A DNA stretch of 64,000 bases, taken from assembly GCF_023155745.1 (NCBI RefSeq), contig NZ_JAKNUS010000001.1, positions 186,001 through 250,000 on the forward strand, in the 5' to 3' direction. Origin of the DNA: Microbacterium kunmingense (GTDB taxonomy: Bacteria; Actinomycetota; Actinomycetes; Actinomycetales; Microbacteriaceae). A program made the translations under genes and the position numbers. Shown piece after piece: positions 15,870 through 23,784 of the stretch (the stretch's first letter is position 1; each line of letters begins with the position of its first letter). The notes beneath the pieces are model-generated. The model did no database searches. It was not told where the DNA came from and saw only the letters and a list, made by a program, of their open reading frames with translations.

Positions 15870-16144
15870 GAGGCCTCCGGTGCGTAGGGCAGGACGATTC
15901 CGGCCGGGGTCGCATTCGCCTGCTCCCGCGCGGCCGCCTGATCGGCCAGGAGCTGGCTGACGAACGAGATTCCCGCGCACACGGCGCAGGCGATCGCCGC
16001 GACGATGATCGAGCCGATCAGTCGTTTCATGTGGTCGTTGACGGTGCGGCGCTCATCGATGTGCCCGTAGAGGAGGGCCGACCCCAGTCGCATCCGCTGG
16101 ATCTTCGCCTGCTCGATGAGCACGGCGTCCTTCTGATCAGGCAT
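15866..16144 (-). CDS. 92-aa single-pass protein, possible minimal EccB
   Basis: Residues 1-45 are a charged helix (VLIEQAKIQRMRLGSALLYG, HIDERRTVNDHMKR). A single membrane helix (about 46-68) and a 24-aa outer tail follow. The pattern of a basic amphipathic helix, a P/D-rich turn, a basic patch and one transmembrane segment matches the N-terminal cytoplasmic part of EccB, but the roughly 400-aa extracytoplasmic domain is absent. It lies exactly where eccB would be expected, directly before eccD. EccB homology is a hypothesis from pattern and position only. Confidence 0.5.
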   Translation of the reverse strand: MPDQKDAVLIEQAKIQRMRLGSALLYGHIDERRTVNDHMKRLIGSIIVAAIACAVCAGISFVSQLLADQAAAREQANATPAGIVLPYAPEAS

Positions 16145-17222
16145 CGGCACCCCTTCCGCGGTCGAAGAACGTCCGGGCGACAGCCGGCGCGAGACCCAGC
16201 AGGCGCCACAGCTTCTCGCGGTCGAGGGGGGCGACCACCTCATCGAGACGCTGCCATCCGCCGCCGTCGATCGAACCCAGGGGGATCAGGACCCCGGGGA
16301 GGCGGGGGCTGCCGACCGTCGTGCCGCCCACCTCGGCGGTCCAGGAGGCGGCGTCGACCCCGAGGGCACGGACGCCCGGGGGACCGACGAGCAGGGCGAG
16401 GGGCTCGGGTGCCGGCGACGCGGTCGCGCGGCGAGCGAGGTCGGGTGCGCCGAGGGCGCCGAGCGCCATGCCGATCAGCGGCATGCCGACCGTCGCGGCG
16501 GCCGCGAGCGAGCGGCGGGCGAGTCCTGCGAGATCGGCCGACGCCGCGTCATCCGCTCCCGCTACGTCGGAGACGACCCGCGTCGTCTCCTCCAGCCCCT
16601 GGCTCGTGCGGCCGATCTGCAGGGTGGCGACGAGTGGGCGGGGGGAGTGCGAGACGGCGATCCAGCGACTGTCGCTCGGCATGCGGCGACGGCTGCGCTC
16701 GGTGAGGTCGTCGCGGTCCCAGGCGGCCAGCAGCGGTTCGAGCGCGCCCCAGTGCGACGGGGGTGCCTGGGTCACGGCCTCCGACACGGCGTCGAGGACG
16801 CCGCCGAGGCGCACGGGACGGCTCACCCGGTGGCGGGTGGACACCGTGACGACCAGCTGCACGCGGCTCTGGATCGTCGCGCGCACGAACGCCGGGTGCA
16901 CACGGCTCGGGTCGAGCGGACCGCCCGGCGAGAGGACGGCGTCGGGGGTGTCGAGGCGCACGCCCGAGCGGGCGTCGTAGAAGCCGTCGCTGCGCGTGCG
17001 GATGATCCAGTGCCCCTGGGTCGCCGAGAGGGCCTCGGCGAGCGGTTCGGTCATGCGCGCGTGCTCGCCCGAGACGACGAGGGGGCGGCGCCCCTCGGCG
17101 GCGGTGCGCCCGATGAGGTCGCTCAGTCCCTGCGACAGGCTCAGCACCTCGCCGTGGATCTCGGTGAGCACCCAGCCCTCACCGGTGGCATCGGCGAGCG
17201 GGTGGTCGATGGTGAGCGTCAT
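16137..17222 (-). CDS. T7SS operon protein, DUF6177-like
   Basis: This 361-aa, mostly soluble protein starts at an ATG overlapping the FHA gene stop (ATGA). It has repeated alpha/beta segments (EGWVLTEIHGEVLSLSQGLS, PLVVSGEHARMTEPLAEAL, RWIAVSHSPRPLVATLQIGR), a short hydrophobic patch AAAATVGMPLIGMALGALG and a C-terminal GSPRLPGVLIPLGSIDGGG region. From memory this resembles the DUF6177 family found in actinobacterial T7SS loci. No catalytic motif is visible. Role in the secretion complex is unknown. Confidence 0.5.
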   Translation of the reverse strand: MTLTIDHPLADATGEGWVLTEIHGEVLSLSQGLSDLIGRTAAEGRRPLVVSGEHARMTEPLAEALSATQGHWIIRTRSDGFYDARSGVRLDTPDAVLSPGGPLDPSRVHPAFVRATIQSRVQLVVTVSTRHRVSRPVRLGGVLDAVSEAVTQAPPSHWGALEPLLAAWDRDDLTERSRRRMPSDSRWIAVSHSPRPLVATLQIGRTSQGLEETTRVVSDVAGADDAASADLAGLARRSLAAAATVGMPLIGMALGALGAPDLARRATASPAPEPLALLVGPPGVRALGVDAASWTAEVGGTTVGSPRLPGVLIPLGSIDGGGWQRLDEVVAPLDREKLWRLLGLAPAVARTFFDRGRGADA

Positions 17223-17992
17223 CGTGCCTCCGTCACCGACAGGCTCCGGTCGCCGAGGTCGATCTCGGCGGGGAGCGGAAGCGGGGTGCGCTGGTGCGCG
17301 ATGAGCGGATGCCGGCTGCCGGCCGTGCGCACGAAGGTGCCGTTGGTCGAACCGAGGTCGGTGATCCACAGGCGCGCGCCGTCCCATTCCAGGCGCGCGT
17401 GCGACTTCGACAGCGAGCGCGAGAGGTCGGGCCACTGGAACACTTCGGCCGGTGCATCGGCGGGGGCGAGCGGGGTGCGTCCGAGGATGAGCGCCGACTC
17501 GAGCGAGAGGCGCTCGCCGGAGTCGAGGCGGACGAGCGGCGCGCCACCACGCGCCCCGGCGCGGGGGCGCGGCGCGGGGGCCTGGGCCTCGGGGAAGGTG
17601 ACCGGCGCCAGGGCGGGCGCGAACGGGTCACGGCCTCGGCGGAGGTCGAAGGTCTCGAGCTGTCCGCGCAGGAGCGTCGGCAGGAACGAGCGACCCGCGG
17701 CCGCACCGGTGCGTGCGCTCACGGTGCGAAGGCCCACGGCGAGACCGCCGAGGGCGCGGCCGGTGCGCGCGAACTGCACAGCGGTGACGGCGACGAGGAG
17801 CGCGGCGACGACGAGGAGCGCGATGCCGAGGGCGGGCGCGCCCGTGACGAGGGCCAGGATGCCGCCGATCGTGGCCACGAGCGGAGCGGCGAGGTCGATG
17901 AAGACGGCCCCGGCGAGCTGTCCGGCCCGAGCGCGGGCGGTGAGCACGAGGGGGTCGACGTCAGCCAAGCGCAGCGATTCCTGTGTGGTCAT
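17219..17992 (-). CDS. RDD-like membrane protein with C-terminal FHA domain
   Basis: This 257-aa first gene of the T7SS operon has two hydrophobic segments at residues 22-80 that resemble an RDD module. A linker (PEAQAPAPRPRAGARGG) leads to an FHA domain at 170-257 with the hallmark GR, SLSKSHARLEW and DLGSTNGTFV elements that bind phosphothreonine. FHA subunits regulate assembly of T7SS and T6SS machines downstream of Ser/Thr kinases. No kinase is in the window. A GGGAAG Shine-Dalgarno lies upstream, with a TAGGAT -10-like box near 18022-18027. Confidence 0.8.
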   Translation of the reverse strand: MTTQESLRLADVDPLVLTARARAGQLAGAVFIDLAAPLVATIGGILALVTGAPALGIALLVVAALLVAVTAVQFARTGRALGGLAVGLRTVSARTGAAAGRSFLPTLLRGQLETFDLRRGRDPFAPALAPVTFPEAQAPAPRPRAGARGGAPLVRLDSGERLSLESALILGRTPLAPADAPAEVFQWPDLSRSLSKSHARLEWDGARLWITDLGSTNGTFVRTAGSRHPLIAHQRTPLPLPAEIDLGDRSLSVTEAR

Positions 17993-18076
17993 CGTGTTCT
18001 TCCCGTTCCGGCGAACCCTCCGATCCTAGTCGGGGGCTGCCCGGCGCCCCCTATCCGGGCACCGCCGCGGTCATCG

Positions 18077-18172
18077 TCAGAATGACTCGCCCTCCCGAAG
18101 CCGCGCGAGCATCTGGAGAGCGATGCGGTGCGCCTCCGCGGCGTCGACGACCTGCCTCGCTCGCGGGTTCAC
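18077..18172 (-). pseudogene. Truncated Imm35/YrhB immunity gene remnant
   Basis: A GTG overlapping the stop of the TNT-like gene (GTGA) opens only 31 codons. The peptide RQVVDAAEAHRIALQMLA matches the start of the intact Imm35 genes at 20159-20449 (DVVDAVEAQRIAVELLA) and, more weakly, at 19300-19611. The remaining two thirds of the domain is absent from all frames before the FHA gene, so this is a 3'-deleted immunity gene rather than a frameshift. Confidence 0.6.
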
Positions 18173-18798
18173 GGCGTCGCGATCCGCCGCAGTTGTCCTT
18201 CTCGTACGAGGTCGCGGATGCCCATCGAGGGATCCTGGACCGCGAATCGGATGCCGCCCCCTTCGCGTCCGAACCACGGCGGTGTGACGGTGGCGGCAAC
18301 CCGGATCGGTGCCGTCGTGAGGAACGACTGAAGGGGCTGCTCCAGGGCGGTGACCGGAAGCGAGCGCGCCTCCAACGACGTGCCGGTCGGGTAGAGGAGG
18401 AACCCGTCGAGGGCTCCGATCCGGTCGACCAGCAGGCCGGCGGGGAGGTCGATCACGGTGTCCCTCACCCCGCGGCCGGCCAGATCCATGACATGCGGAG
18501 CCGCCCACGTCAGAAGCCGTTCGCGCTCGGCGTCGGGGATGTTCTGCGGCTCGGGGAGCGGCGAGAGTGCGTACTGGTAGAGCGCGGTGACGATCTCCGC
18601 CGCTGATGGGCGCCGCAGCAGCACGCGTACCGTTCCGTAGTCGACCGTCGAGAGCGTCCACCGATCGCCGGCGTCGGCGACGACGAGCGCTCCCTCCCAC
18701 GGCACCCCGTCATCCCCAGGGAGGAGGACAGCTCGATCGTGGATACCGTTCTCGCGCAGGGTTGACCGGACGTCACCCCAGGAGGTTTCGGGCGTCAT
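18169..18798 (-). CDS. Stand-alone TNT-domain protein with lost catalytic residues
   Basis: This 209-aa protein has an N-terminal alpha/beta segment (1-110) and a C-terminal TNT-like domain (115-207). Landmarks are LLVDRIGALDGFLLYPTGT, LEARSLP and PWFGREGGGIRF. The same landmarks occur in the nearby effector as IDRFGG, FEQRALP and AFGQPGGGIQLQF. Mycobacterial TNT needs a His and a Gln (H792 and Q822 in CpnT numbering). Here the Gln is R184 and no His follows residue 102. It is therefore probably inactive: a decayed toxin tip, or a binding or decoy protein. SD GAGGAG precedes the ATG at 18798. A TAGGCT box lies at 18833-18838. Confidence 0.65.
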   Translation of the reverse strand: MTPETSWGDVRSTLRENGIHDRAVLLPGDDGVPWEGALVVADAGDRWTLSTVDYGTVRVLLRRPSAAEIVTALYQYALSPLPEPQNIPDAERERLLTWAAPHVMDLAGRGVRDTVIDLPAGLLVDRIGALDGFLLYPTGTSLEARSLPVTALEQPLQSFLTTAPIRVAATVTPPWFGREGGGIRFAVQDPSMGIRDLVREGQLRRIATP

Positions 18799-18866
18799 CA
18801 GTCTCCTCTTCCATCGCGAAACACCGCAGACAAGCCTATGCACACGGCCGGATCGTCGCTCGACAG

Positions 18867-18872
18867 CAGAAT
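18867..18872 (+). promoter_or_regulatory. -10 box (leaderless) of the 143-aa gene
   Basis: CAGAAT ends 6 nt before the ATG at 18879. It is a one-base departure from TANNNT. Confidence 0.3.
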
Positions 18873-18878
18873 AGGAAT

Positions 18879-19310
18879 ATGGATGACGCTGGGATTCTCG
18901 CGATGTGGGCTGACCGCCTGGGCTACCTCCCGATGACGAGCGACGGGACGTTCCTGGTCGGGTGGGGCGACCTGGAGACGGCATTCGCCATTCGGCAAGC
19001 CCGCGAGGGGTTCACCGTCGACAAGCAGAGTCGGGGTCAGTGGGCAACGCTCGGATGGTTCTCGTCGCGGTCGGAGGCGGAGGCCTTCCTCACGGTCTGC
19101 CTGGCATCGATCTGGCGCGCGGACCGTGGGCTCGGGGATGTCTTTCCCGCCGAACCCGCACCGGACGCCGCCGTCACACGGACCGATCAGGGATACGACG
19201 TCGAAGCCCGAGGAAACCGAGCGTCCTTCCGTCAACGGACGGACGCGAAACGCTACACCTACGTCGCCGGCCGCGGACTGCGTCAGGTCAACGACTTCCT
19301 CATGCAGTAG
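18879..19310 (+). CDS. Candidate immunity protein on the opposite strand (Imm61-like?)
   Basis: This 143-aa soluble protein is the only plus-strand gene in the toxin island. It has a GYLPMTSDGTFLVGWGDLE start, a FTVDKQSRGQWATLGWFSS strand pair, a helical EAEAFLTVCLASIWRADRG segment and a second beta unit (GYDVEARGNRASFRQ). The order beta-rich / RG / helix with R / beta repeat recalls actinobacterial Imm61-type proteins, but this is recall, not a search. It converges with and overlaps the Imm35 gene end by 11 nt. Position between toxin remnants suggests immunity; function is unproven. Confidence 0.45.
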   Translation: MDDAGILAMWADRLGYLPMTSDGTFLVGWGDLETAFAIRQAREGFTVDKQSRGQWATLGWFSSRSEAEAFLTVCLASIWRADRGLGDVFPAEPAPDAAVTRTDQGYDVEARGNRASFRQRTDAKRYTYVAGRGLRQVNDFLMQ

Positions 19311-19611
19311 ACGGGCCGGCCGGGTGATCCTCCGAAGCCAGCGCTCGAATCTGTGCGTCCACGTCACGAACCGAAGGAAGCGCGAACGGCGCCCCACCGT
19401 CCTTCGGCACGACGATCGGCGCGTTCCCGATCAACATGGCGTCGATGTCGCCGCCCTCGACGTATCCTCGCCCCTGGTAGAAGAACACCCAGTGCCGACC
19501 GGACTCGACCGGATCACCGAGGACGATGCGCTCGATACCGTCCTCGGCCGTCGACTGCTGGAGTGAAGCTTCGACGAGTCGGCGAGCCTCCTCCGCCGTC
19601 CGCGCGCTCAC
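19300..19611 (-). CDS. Imm35/YrhB-family immunity protein (copy B)
   Basis: This 103-aa protein shows the YrhB pattern: an N-terminal helix (TAEEARRLVEASLQQS), a WVFFYQGRGYVEGGDIDAML segment, then GNAPIVVPKDGGAPFALPS. E. coli YrhB and Imm35 proteins share the G-N-A-P-x-x-V-x-K-D core. Imm35 proteins accompany polymorphic toxins, often of papain-like fold. The GTG start overlaps the stop of the 149-aa gene (GTGA), so the two are translated together. It differs clearly from copy A, implying another cognate toxin. Confidence 0.7.
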   Translation of the reverse strand: MSARTAEEARRLVEASLQQSTAEDGIERIVLGDPVESGRHWVFFYQGRGYVEGGDIDAMLIGNAPIVVPKDGGAPFALPSVRDVDAQIRALASEDHPAGPSTA

Positions 19612-20057
19612 GAGGCGGCGTCATTCGTCGGTACTGGACCGTCGAGCGCGCAATTCAGGACCTTGCCTTCGGCCACCGCGAGGTTCGACACGGTGTCGGT
19701 GCCGCGCGGCGTCGACACCTCCAGTGTCGGGTTCCGCCCCGCGTGCGCCATGACGGAGATCACCTCGTGCGCCCGCTCTGCACGGAAGTTCAGGGGGTCG
19801 TCAGCGGTGATCGTCCATCCGGCGCTCGCCACCCCATCTCGCACGCGACGGCCCAGCAGTTCGGCCAGCTCGGGCTCGGAGGCGTCCGCTCCGGTCGCGA
19901 GAAATGCATCTCGGAGCCGGAACGCCTCGTCACCGAACCAGCGCGAGACCTCGGCGTCATCGAGCTCACCGATCGGCCGGTCGTGGGTTCGCAGCCACGT
20001 TCCCGCCGCGGTCCACCAGAGCTCACTCACAGCCCACCTGCTGACGAGGATCCGCAC
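19608..20057 (-). CDS. 149-aa unknown protein paired with Imm35 copy B
   Basis: This soluble, acidic protein has Trp-rich ends (SELWWTAAGTWLR, SRWFGDEAF), a helical middle (DASEPELAELLGRRVRDGV) and a C-terminal strand set (NPTLEVSTPRGTDTVSNLAV). No toxin or immunity family is recognised. Its place upstream of an Imm35 gene with a GTGA overlap mirrors the TNT-like/Imm35 remnant pair, so it could be a toxin fragment or a second immunity protein. GTG at 20057 is the longest start. GTG at 20030 (giving MSELWW) has AGGTGG 3 nt upstream and may be the true one. Confidence 0.5.
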   Translation of the reverse strand: MRILVSRWAVSELWWTAAGTWLRTHDRPIGELDDAEVSRWFGDEAFRLRDAFLATGADASEPELAELLGRRVRDGVASAGWTITADDPLNFRAERAHEVISVMAHAGRNPTLEVSTPRGTDTVSNLAVAEGKVLNCALDGPVPTNDAAS

Positions 20058-20158
20058 GTCTGCGTTTACCTCACACCTCTCCGCTTGCAGTTCTCAGCTG
20101 TTTCATCTGCTCGCGCGCGGGCTCCGCGCTCACCAACCGCGAGCGAACGGCGAGATGA

Positions 20159-20449
20159 TCACTCACGCTCGCGGATGCGGGCGAGCTGGACGTCGGCCGG
20201 CTCCGCGCTCCCCAGGCGGAACGGCGGCGACCCATCCTTGGGTATGGCGAAGGGGCCATTGCCTGCGAGAGCCTGCATGACGTCCCCGTCCTCCATGAAG
20301 GCGCGGCTCTGGTAGCCCTGCACCCACCAACGACCGTGATCCTCTGGTTCACCGACGAGCACGCAGGGGACGCCTCCGCTCCGCTCTCCCTCGGCCAAGA
20401 GCTCCACGGCGATGCGCTGCGCCTCGACAGCATCGACGACGTCAGCCAT
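20159..20449 (-). CDS. Imm35/YrhB-family immunity protein (copy A)
   Basis: This 96-aa protein has the helix VVDAVEAQRIAVELLAEGE, then PCVLVGEPEDHGRWWVQGY, the AFMEDGDVMQALAGNGPF core and a KDGSPPFRLG strand. This is the YrhB/Imm35 pattern. Its ATG lies within the last codons of the effector gene (8-nt overlap), the classic toxin-immunity arrangement. Imm35 families are usually tied to papain-fold toxins, which fits the effector's C-terminal domain. It probably neutralises that domain in the cytoplasm, leaving the TNT domain without an obvious neighbouring antidote. Confidence 0.75.
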   Translation of the reverse strand: MADVVDAVEAQRIAVELLAEGERSGGVPCVLVGEPEDHGRWWVQGYQSRAFMEDGDVMQALAGNGPFAIPKDGSPPFRLGSAEPADVQLARIRERE

Positions 20450-23423
20450 TCTTCGTCACCATGAGTCCGATCCTCGACACATCTTCGAGGCGGGCGAATG
20501 AGCCGGTCTGCGCATCCAGGAACACCACGCCGTTGCGATCGTGAATGACGTTGAACACGTGAGCCGACCCATTCGGTCGCGCGATGTAGACGACCCCGCG
20601 GCTGCCCTCGGGCATGGCGGTCATCTGCGTCACGATGTCCTGATATCCGCCCATCCACTGGAAGTTCGGCTGGATGCCGAGACCGGTGAAGATGTCTCCC
20701 ACGTCGCGTGGCACGGCGGAGGGCATCGCTGATGCCGGAGTTCCCTCCATGACGCGATCGAACGCGATCACGCAACGCGTGCAATTCTGATCCCATCCCC
20801 GAGCCGCGAATGCCGGGTCGAGGGTGCCGGCCTGAAGTCCGTCGAAGCGCGTCGCATTCACGCCGAGGAGCCCCGGGTACTCGTGCCGGATGATCGAGCG
20901 CTGCAGATCGGCGGGGATGCTGTCGAAGTGAAGTGCCGTCACATCCACGGAACCGGGGACCGGCGAGGAGAAGTCGCTGAGCGCGTTGGCGCCCGCGTCG
21001 AGACCGGAGGGCACCGTCGGGGTCGTCGACTCGATGATCCGGTAGTCGTTGGACAGCAGCTGCTCGACGCTCAGAACACCGTCGACGTCGTCGACGAACT
21101 GCAGCTGGATGCCGCCACCCGGCTGACCGAACGCCGGAGCGACCTCGGAGACCTCGATGTGGACCCCGGGAGGCAGCTCGTCGGTGAGGCGGAACACGTG
21201 ATACCCGGCGTTGAGGTTGCCGCCCGGCAACGCCCGCTGCTCGAACAGCACCCCCTCCGGCGAGAGGTACGCGCCGCCGCTCCCGCCGAAGCGGTCGATC
21301 GTGTCGCCGTAGTCACGGCGGAACGCCTCCATGTCGGTGTACGACACCCGGGATCCAGGAACCGCGCCGTCGTTGCCGGGGTAGATGGGCCGGTTGTCCG
21401 GACCCATGTACCGCTCTTCCCATTCGGCCCGGGTGTAGGGCTCGCCGTCCGCACCGCGACCGTAAGGCGCCTCCGGATCGGAGACGAGGTGCCGGATGTC
21501 CGCCGGCACCTCCGCCGGCGGCGCGTACTGGTCGGCGAGCGTGCCGTGATCGGCGCGAGGCTCGCCGTACTCGGGATCGATGTCTCCCCCGCGGTGCTCC
21601 GGGCCCTGCGTCCAGCCGTCGCCCTCGCCGCCACGATCGACCGGAGCCGAACCGTCGCCCGGTCCCGAACCGTCGCCCGCACCAGCCGCGTCTCCGCGCG
21701 GTGCATCCGCATCGCCGCCAGACGTGCCGTCGCCGCCGGACCCGCCGGTCTCGGTGCGCACGGGCGCCTCGTCGACGATCGCATTCACCGGCGCAGGGGC
21801 CGTCTCGCCCCGCACGCCCCCGGCGTTCACCAGTTCGGGCTCGCGCACGGGCGCCGTGACGGAGGCATCGGTCCCGCCGCCGCGCAGGCCACCGCCCGCG
21901 GCGTTGTCGAACGTGCCCGCCGGCATCTCGATCACACCGCCGGGGAACTCCAGCACGGGCGTGCCGTTCTCATCGACGCGGGCGAAGACGTTCTGCGGGT
22001 CGACACCGGCCTCGTCGAGGAGGCGCATCGCCGACGCCGAGTCGGTCGCGGTGTACACCTCAACCGGGCCGAGGTTCATGTCGACGGGCGTGGTGTCCAG
22101 GCGCCCGATGAGGTTGTCCAGGCTCCCGAGCCCGGCGCTTCCAAGACGCATCGTGCCGTTCACGGCCCAGGCGGCCGGGTCGACGAAGTCGGCGACGCGC
22201 GCCATCCGGGAGAGGACGGATGCTGCGGTCGAGGCCGTCTTCACACCGGCGACGGCCGCGCCGCCCACCGGGATGAGCGCGGTGCCGACGTTGAACACCG
22301 ACTCGCCGAGCGCGGTGCCCGGGTCATCGGCCCACTTGTCCCAGGCGATGAGCGCCTTGCCGGTGTTGATCGCGGCCTCGTCGGCCTGCGCCTTGAAGTC
22401 CCGCACCTCCTGCGGGAGGAACCCGTCGCCGCCGAGGTGCTGCATGAGCGTGTCGGCGTGGAAGATCGGGGCGAGCACGCCGCCGTTCGCCATCCCCGCG
22501 AAAAGCAGATTGCCGAGGTTCCCCCACGCGGCGCCGTAGGCGTCGCCCGAGAAGAACTCGCCGGTCGCGGGGTTGTAGCCGAGCACGAGGGTGCCCAGGC
22601 CCTCGACCGTGCCCCAGATGCCGCCGACGGCGATGCCCTCCCAGAGGAAGTCCTTGAAGACGAACTTCGCTGTCGCCTCGCCGCAGCCCTCGGTGCGCTC
22701 CACCTCGGCGCCCCAGGGCATCTCGGTGCCCTCGGGGATCTCCTCGATGCCGTAGCCGAGCGCGTCGTCCTCCGACTGCGCCGCCCGGAGCGGATCGGCG
22801 CCGTAGAGGGCGCGGATGGTGTTCGCGCAGTCGCGCTCGGCCTCCCACAGCAGCACCTGCTGGGCGTTCACCTGCGCGATGAGATCGTTGTTGCGGTCGA
22901 CGTACTCCTGGACCTCGTGCCACTCCTTCGTGACGGTCCGGTACTGCTCCACCGGCTCGGACGCGCTCGTCGAGCCCGCCGCTCCGTAGGCGTTCCACGA
23001 GCCGGAGTACGACGCCGCGGTCGTGCCGTACGACCCGTACGCGGTGTAGGCGGGGTTCAGCTCCTGCACCTGCACGCCACCGGCGATCTCCGCGCGGAAC
23101 GCCTGCGCGTCCAGGCGCAGCTGATCCAGCGCCGCCTTGATCGGGCGCACCGCCTCGGCGAACCCGCTCAGCGCCTGGGAGACGACGGAGAGGTTGTCGC
23201 CCACCTGCGTGGACTGCGTGTTCACCGGCTGCATGAGATCCAGCACGGTGCCCGATTCGGGCGCCTCGTACACCGCAGCCATGCCCTGCCACTTGGTGTG
23301 GACGGCAGCGCCGTGATCGCGCACCTGTCCGGAGATGGTGTTCACCGTGCCCGCGTGGAGCTCGATGGTGTCCGGATCGATGTCTTTACCCGGAATCGCG
23401 TCCGGATCGATGGCACTCGGCAT
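20442..23423 (-). CDS. T7SS polymorphic effector with TNT and papain-fold toxin domains
   Basis: This 993-aa effector has an N-terminal helical WXG-like module at 1-115 with W45 in KWQGM. A second helical part follows (150-205), then hydrophobic stretches near 260-290 and 375-400, and a Gly/Asp-rich linker at 555-610. A TNT domain spans about 640-797 (DRFGG, FEQRALP, H742, GGGIQ with Q773), predicted to hydrolyse NAD+. A papain-like toxin domain spans about 840-993 (NCTRC C881/C884, AHVFN H955, DAQTG D970), of the deamidase/protease type. Two complete warheads in one chain are unusual. It follows three WXG-type genes and overlaps its Imm35 gene. Confidence 0.8.
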   Translation of the reverse strand: MPSAIDPDAIPGKDIDPDTIELHAGTVNTISGQVRDHGAAVHTKWQGMAAVYEAPESGTVLDLMQPVNTQSTQVGDNLSVVSQALSGFAEAVRPIKAALDQLRLDAQAFRAEIAGGVQVQELNPAYTAYGSYGTTAASYSGSWNAYGAAGSTSASEPVEQYRTVTKEWHEVQEYVDRNNDLIAQVNAQQVLLWEAERDCANTIRALYGADPLRAAQSEDDALGYGIEEIPEGTEMPWGAEVERTEGCGEATAKFVFKDFLWEGIAVGGIWGTVEGLGTLVLGYNPATGEFFSGDAYGAAWGNLGNLLFAGMANGGVLAPIFHADTLMQHLGGDGFLPQEVRDFKAQADEAAINTGKALIAWDKWADDPGTALGESVFNVGTALIPVGGAAVAGVKTASTAASVLSRMARVADFVDPAAWAVNGTMRLGSAGLGSLDNLIGRLDTTPVDMNLGPVEVYTATDSASAMRLLDEAGVDPQNVFARVDENGTPVLEFPGGVIEMPAGTFDNAAGGGLRGGGTDASVTAPVREPELVNAGGVRGETAPAPVNAIVDEAPVRTETGGSGGDGTSGGDADAPRGDAAGAGDGSGPGDGSAPVDRGGEGDGWTQGPEHRGGDIDPEYGEPRADHGTLADQYAPPAEVPADIRHLVSDPEAPYGRGADGEPYTRAEWEERYMGPDNRPIYPGNDGAVPGSRVSYTDMEAFRRDYGDTIDRFGGSGGAYLSPEGVLFEQRALPGGNLNAGYHVFRLTDELPPGVHIEVSEVAPAFGQPGGGIQLQFVDDVDGVLSVEQLLSNDYRIIESTTPTVPSGLDAGANALSDFSSPVPGSVDVTALHFDSIPADLQRSIIRHEYPGLLGVNATRFDGLQAGTLDPAFAARGWDQNCTRCVIAFDRVMEGTPASAMPSAVPRDVGDIFTGLGIQPNFQWMGGYQDIVTQMTAMPEGSRGVVYIARPNGSAHVFNVIHDRNGVVFLDAQTGSFARLEDVSRIGLMVTKNG

Positions 23424-23426
23424 CGG

Positions 23427-23771
23427 TCACCTCACTCCCGGCGGCAGCACGGGCGGATAGACCGTCGCGTGCGCCGCGGACTGCGCGTTGGCCGCCATGT
23501 CCAGGTCGCCCTGCACGTACGCCTCGGTCGCGCTCACGACACCCGTCGCGGCAGCGCCGATCCGGGTGCTCATCCCCTGGATGCGGGGACCTTCTTGAAT
23601 CTGGAAGTACGACTGCACCGCCTCAGCGATCGCGGCCGACTGCGTGGCGGTCACCGCCCCCTCGAGGGCGGGACTGAGGTTGTTCAACGCGGTGCCGAGG
23701 GCCTCGGCATCGACGTTGACGTCCTGCAGTACGGCGACGACCCCTGACGGTTGGATTCTCCAGCCCGTCAC
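23427..23771 (-). CDS. T7SS-associated small helical protein (DUF6507-like)
   Basis: This 114-aa helical protein begins GWRIQPSGVVAVLQDV, as I recall for DUF6507 proteins near T7SS genes. Two long helices (VDAEALGTALNNLSPALEGA and a region around 65-100) and a proline-rich C terminus (YPPVLPPGVR) give an ESAT-6-like hairpin without a WXG turn. It ends 3 nt before the effector start. A role as effector partner or secretion chaperone is inferred. Confidence 0.6.
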   Translation of the reverse strand: MTGWRIQPSGVVAVLQDVNVDAEALGTALNNLSPALEGAVTATQSAAIAEAVQSYFQIQEGPRIQGMSTRIGAAATGVVSATEAYVQGDLDMAANAQSAAHATVYPPVLPPGVR

Positions 23772-23784
23772 AGGTCAGCCCCTC

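Noticed and set aside
20883..23747. Open frame of 954 codons on the plus strand
   Set aside because: It is the complement of the effector gene, which has TNT and papain landmarks. The plus-strand translation has a repetitive Arg/His/Val composition without motifs.
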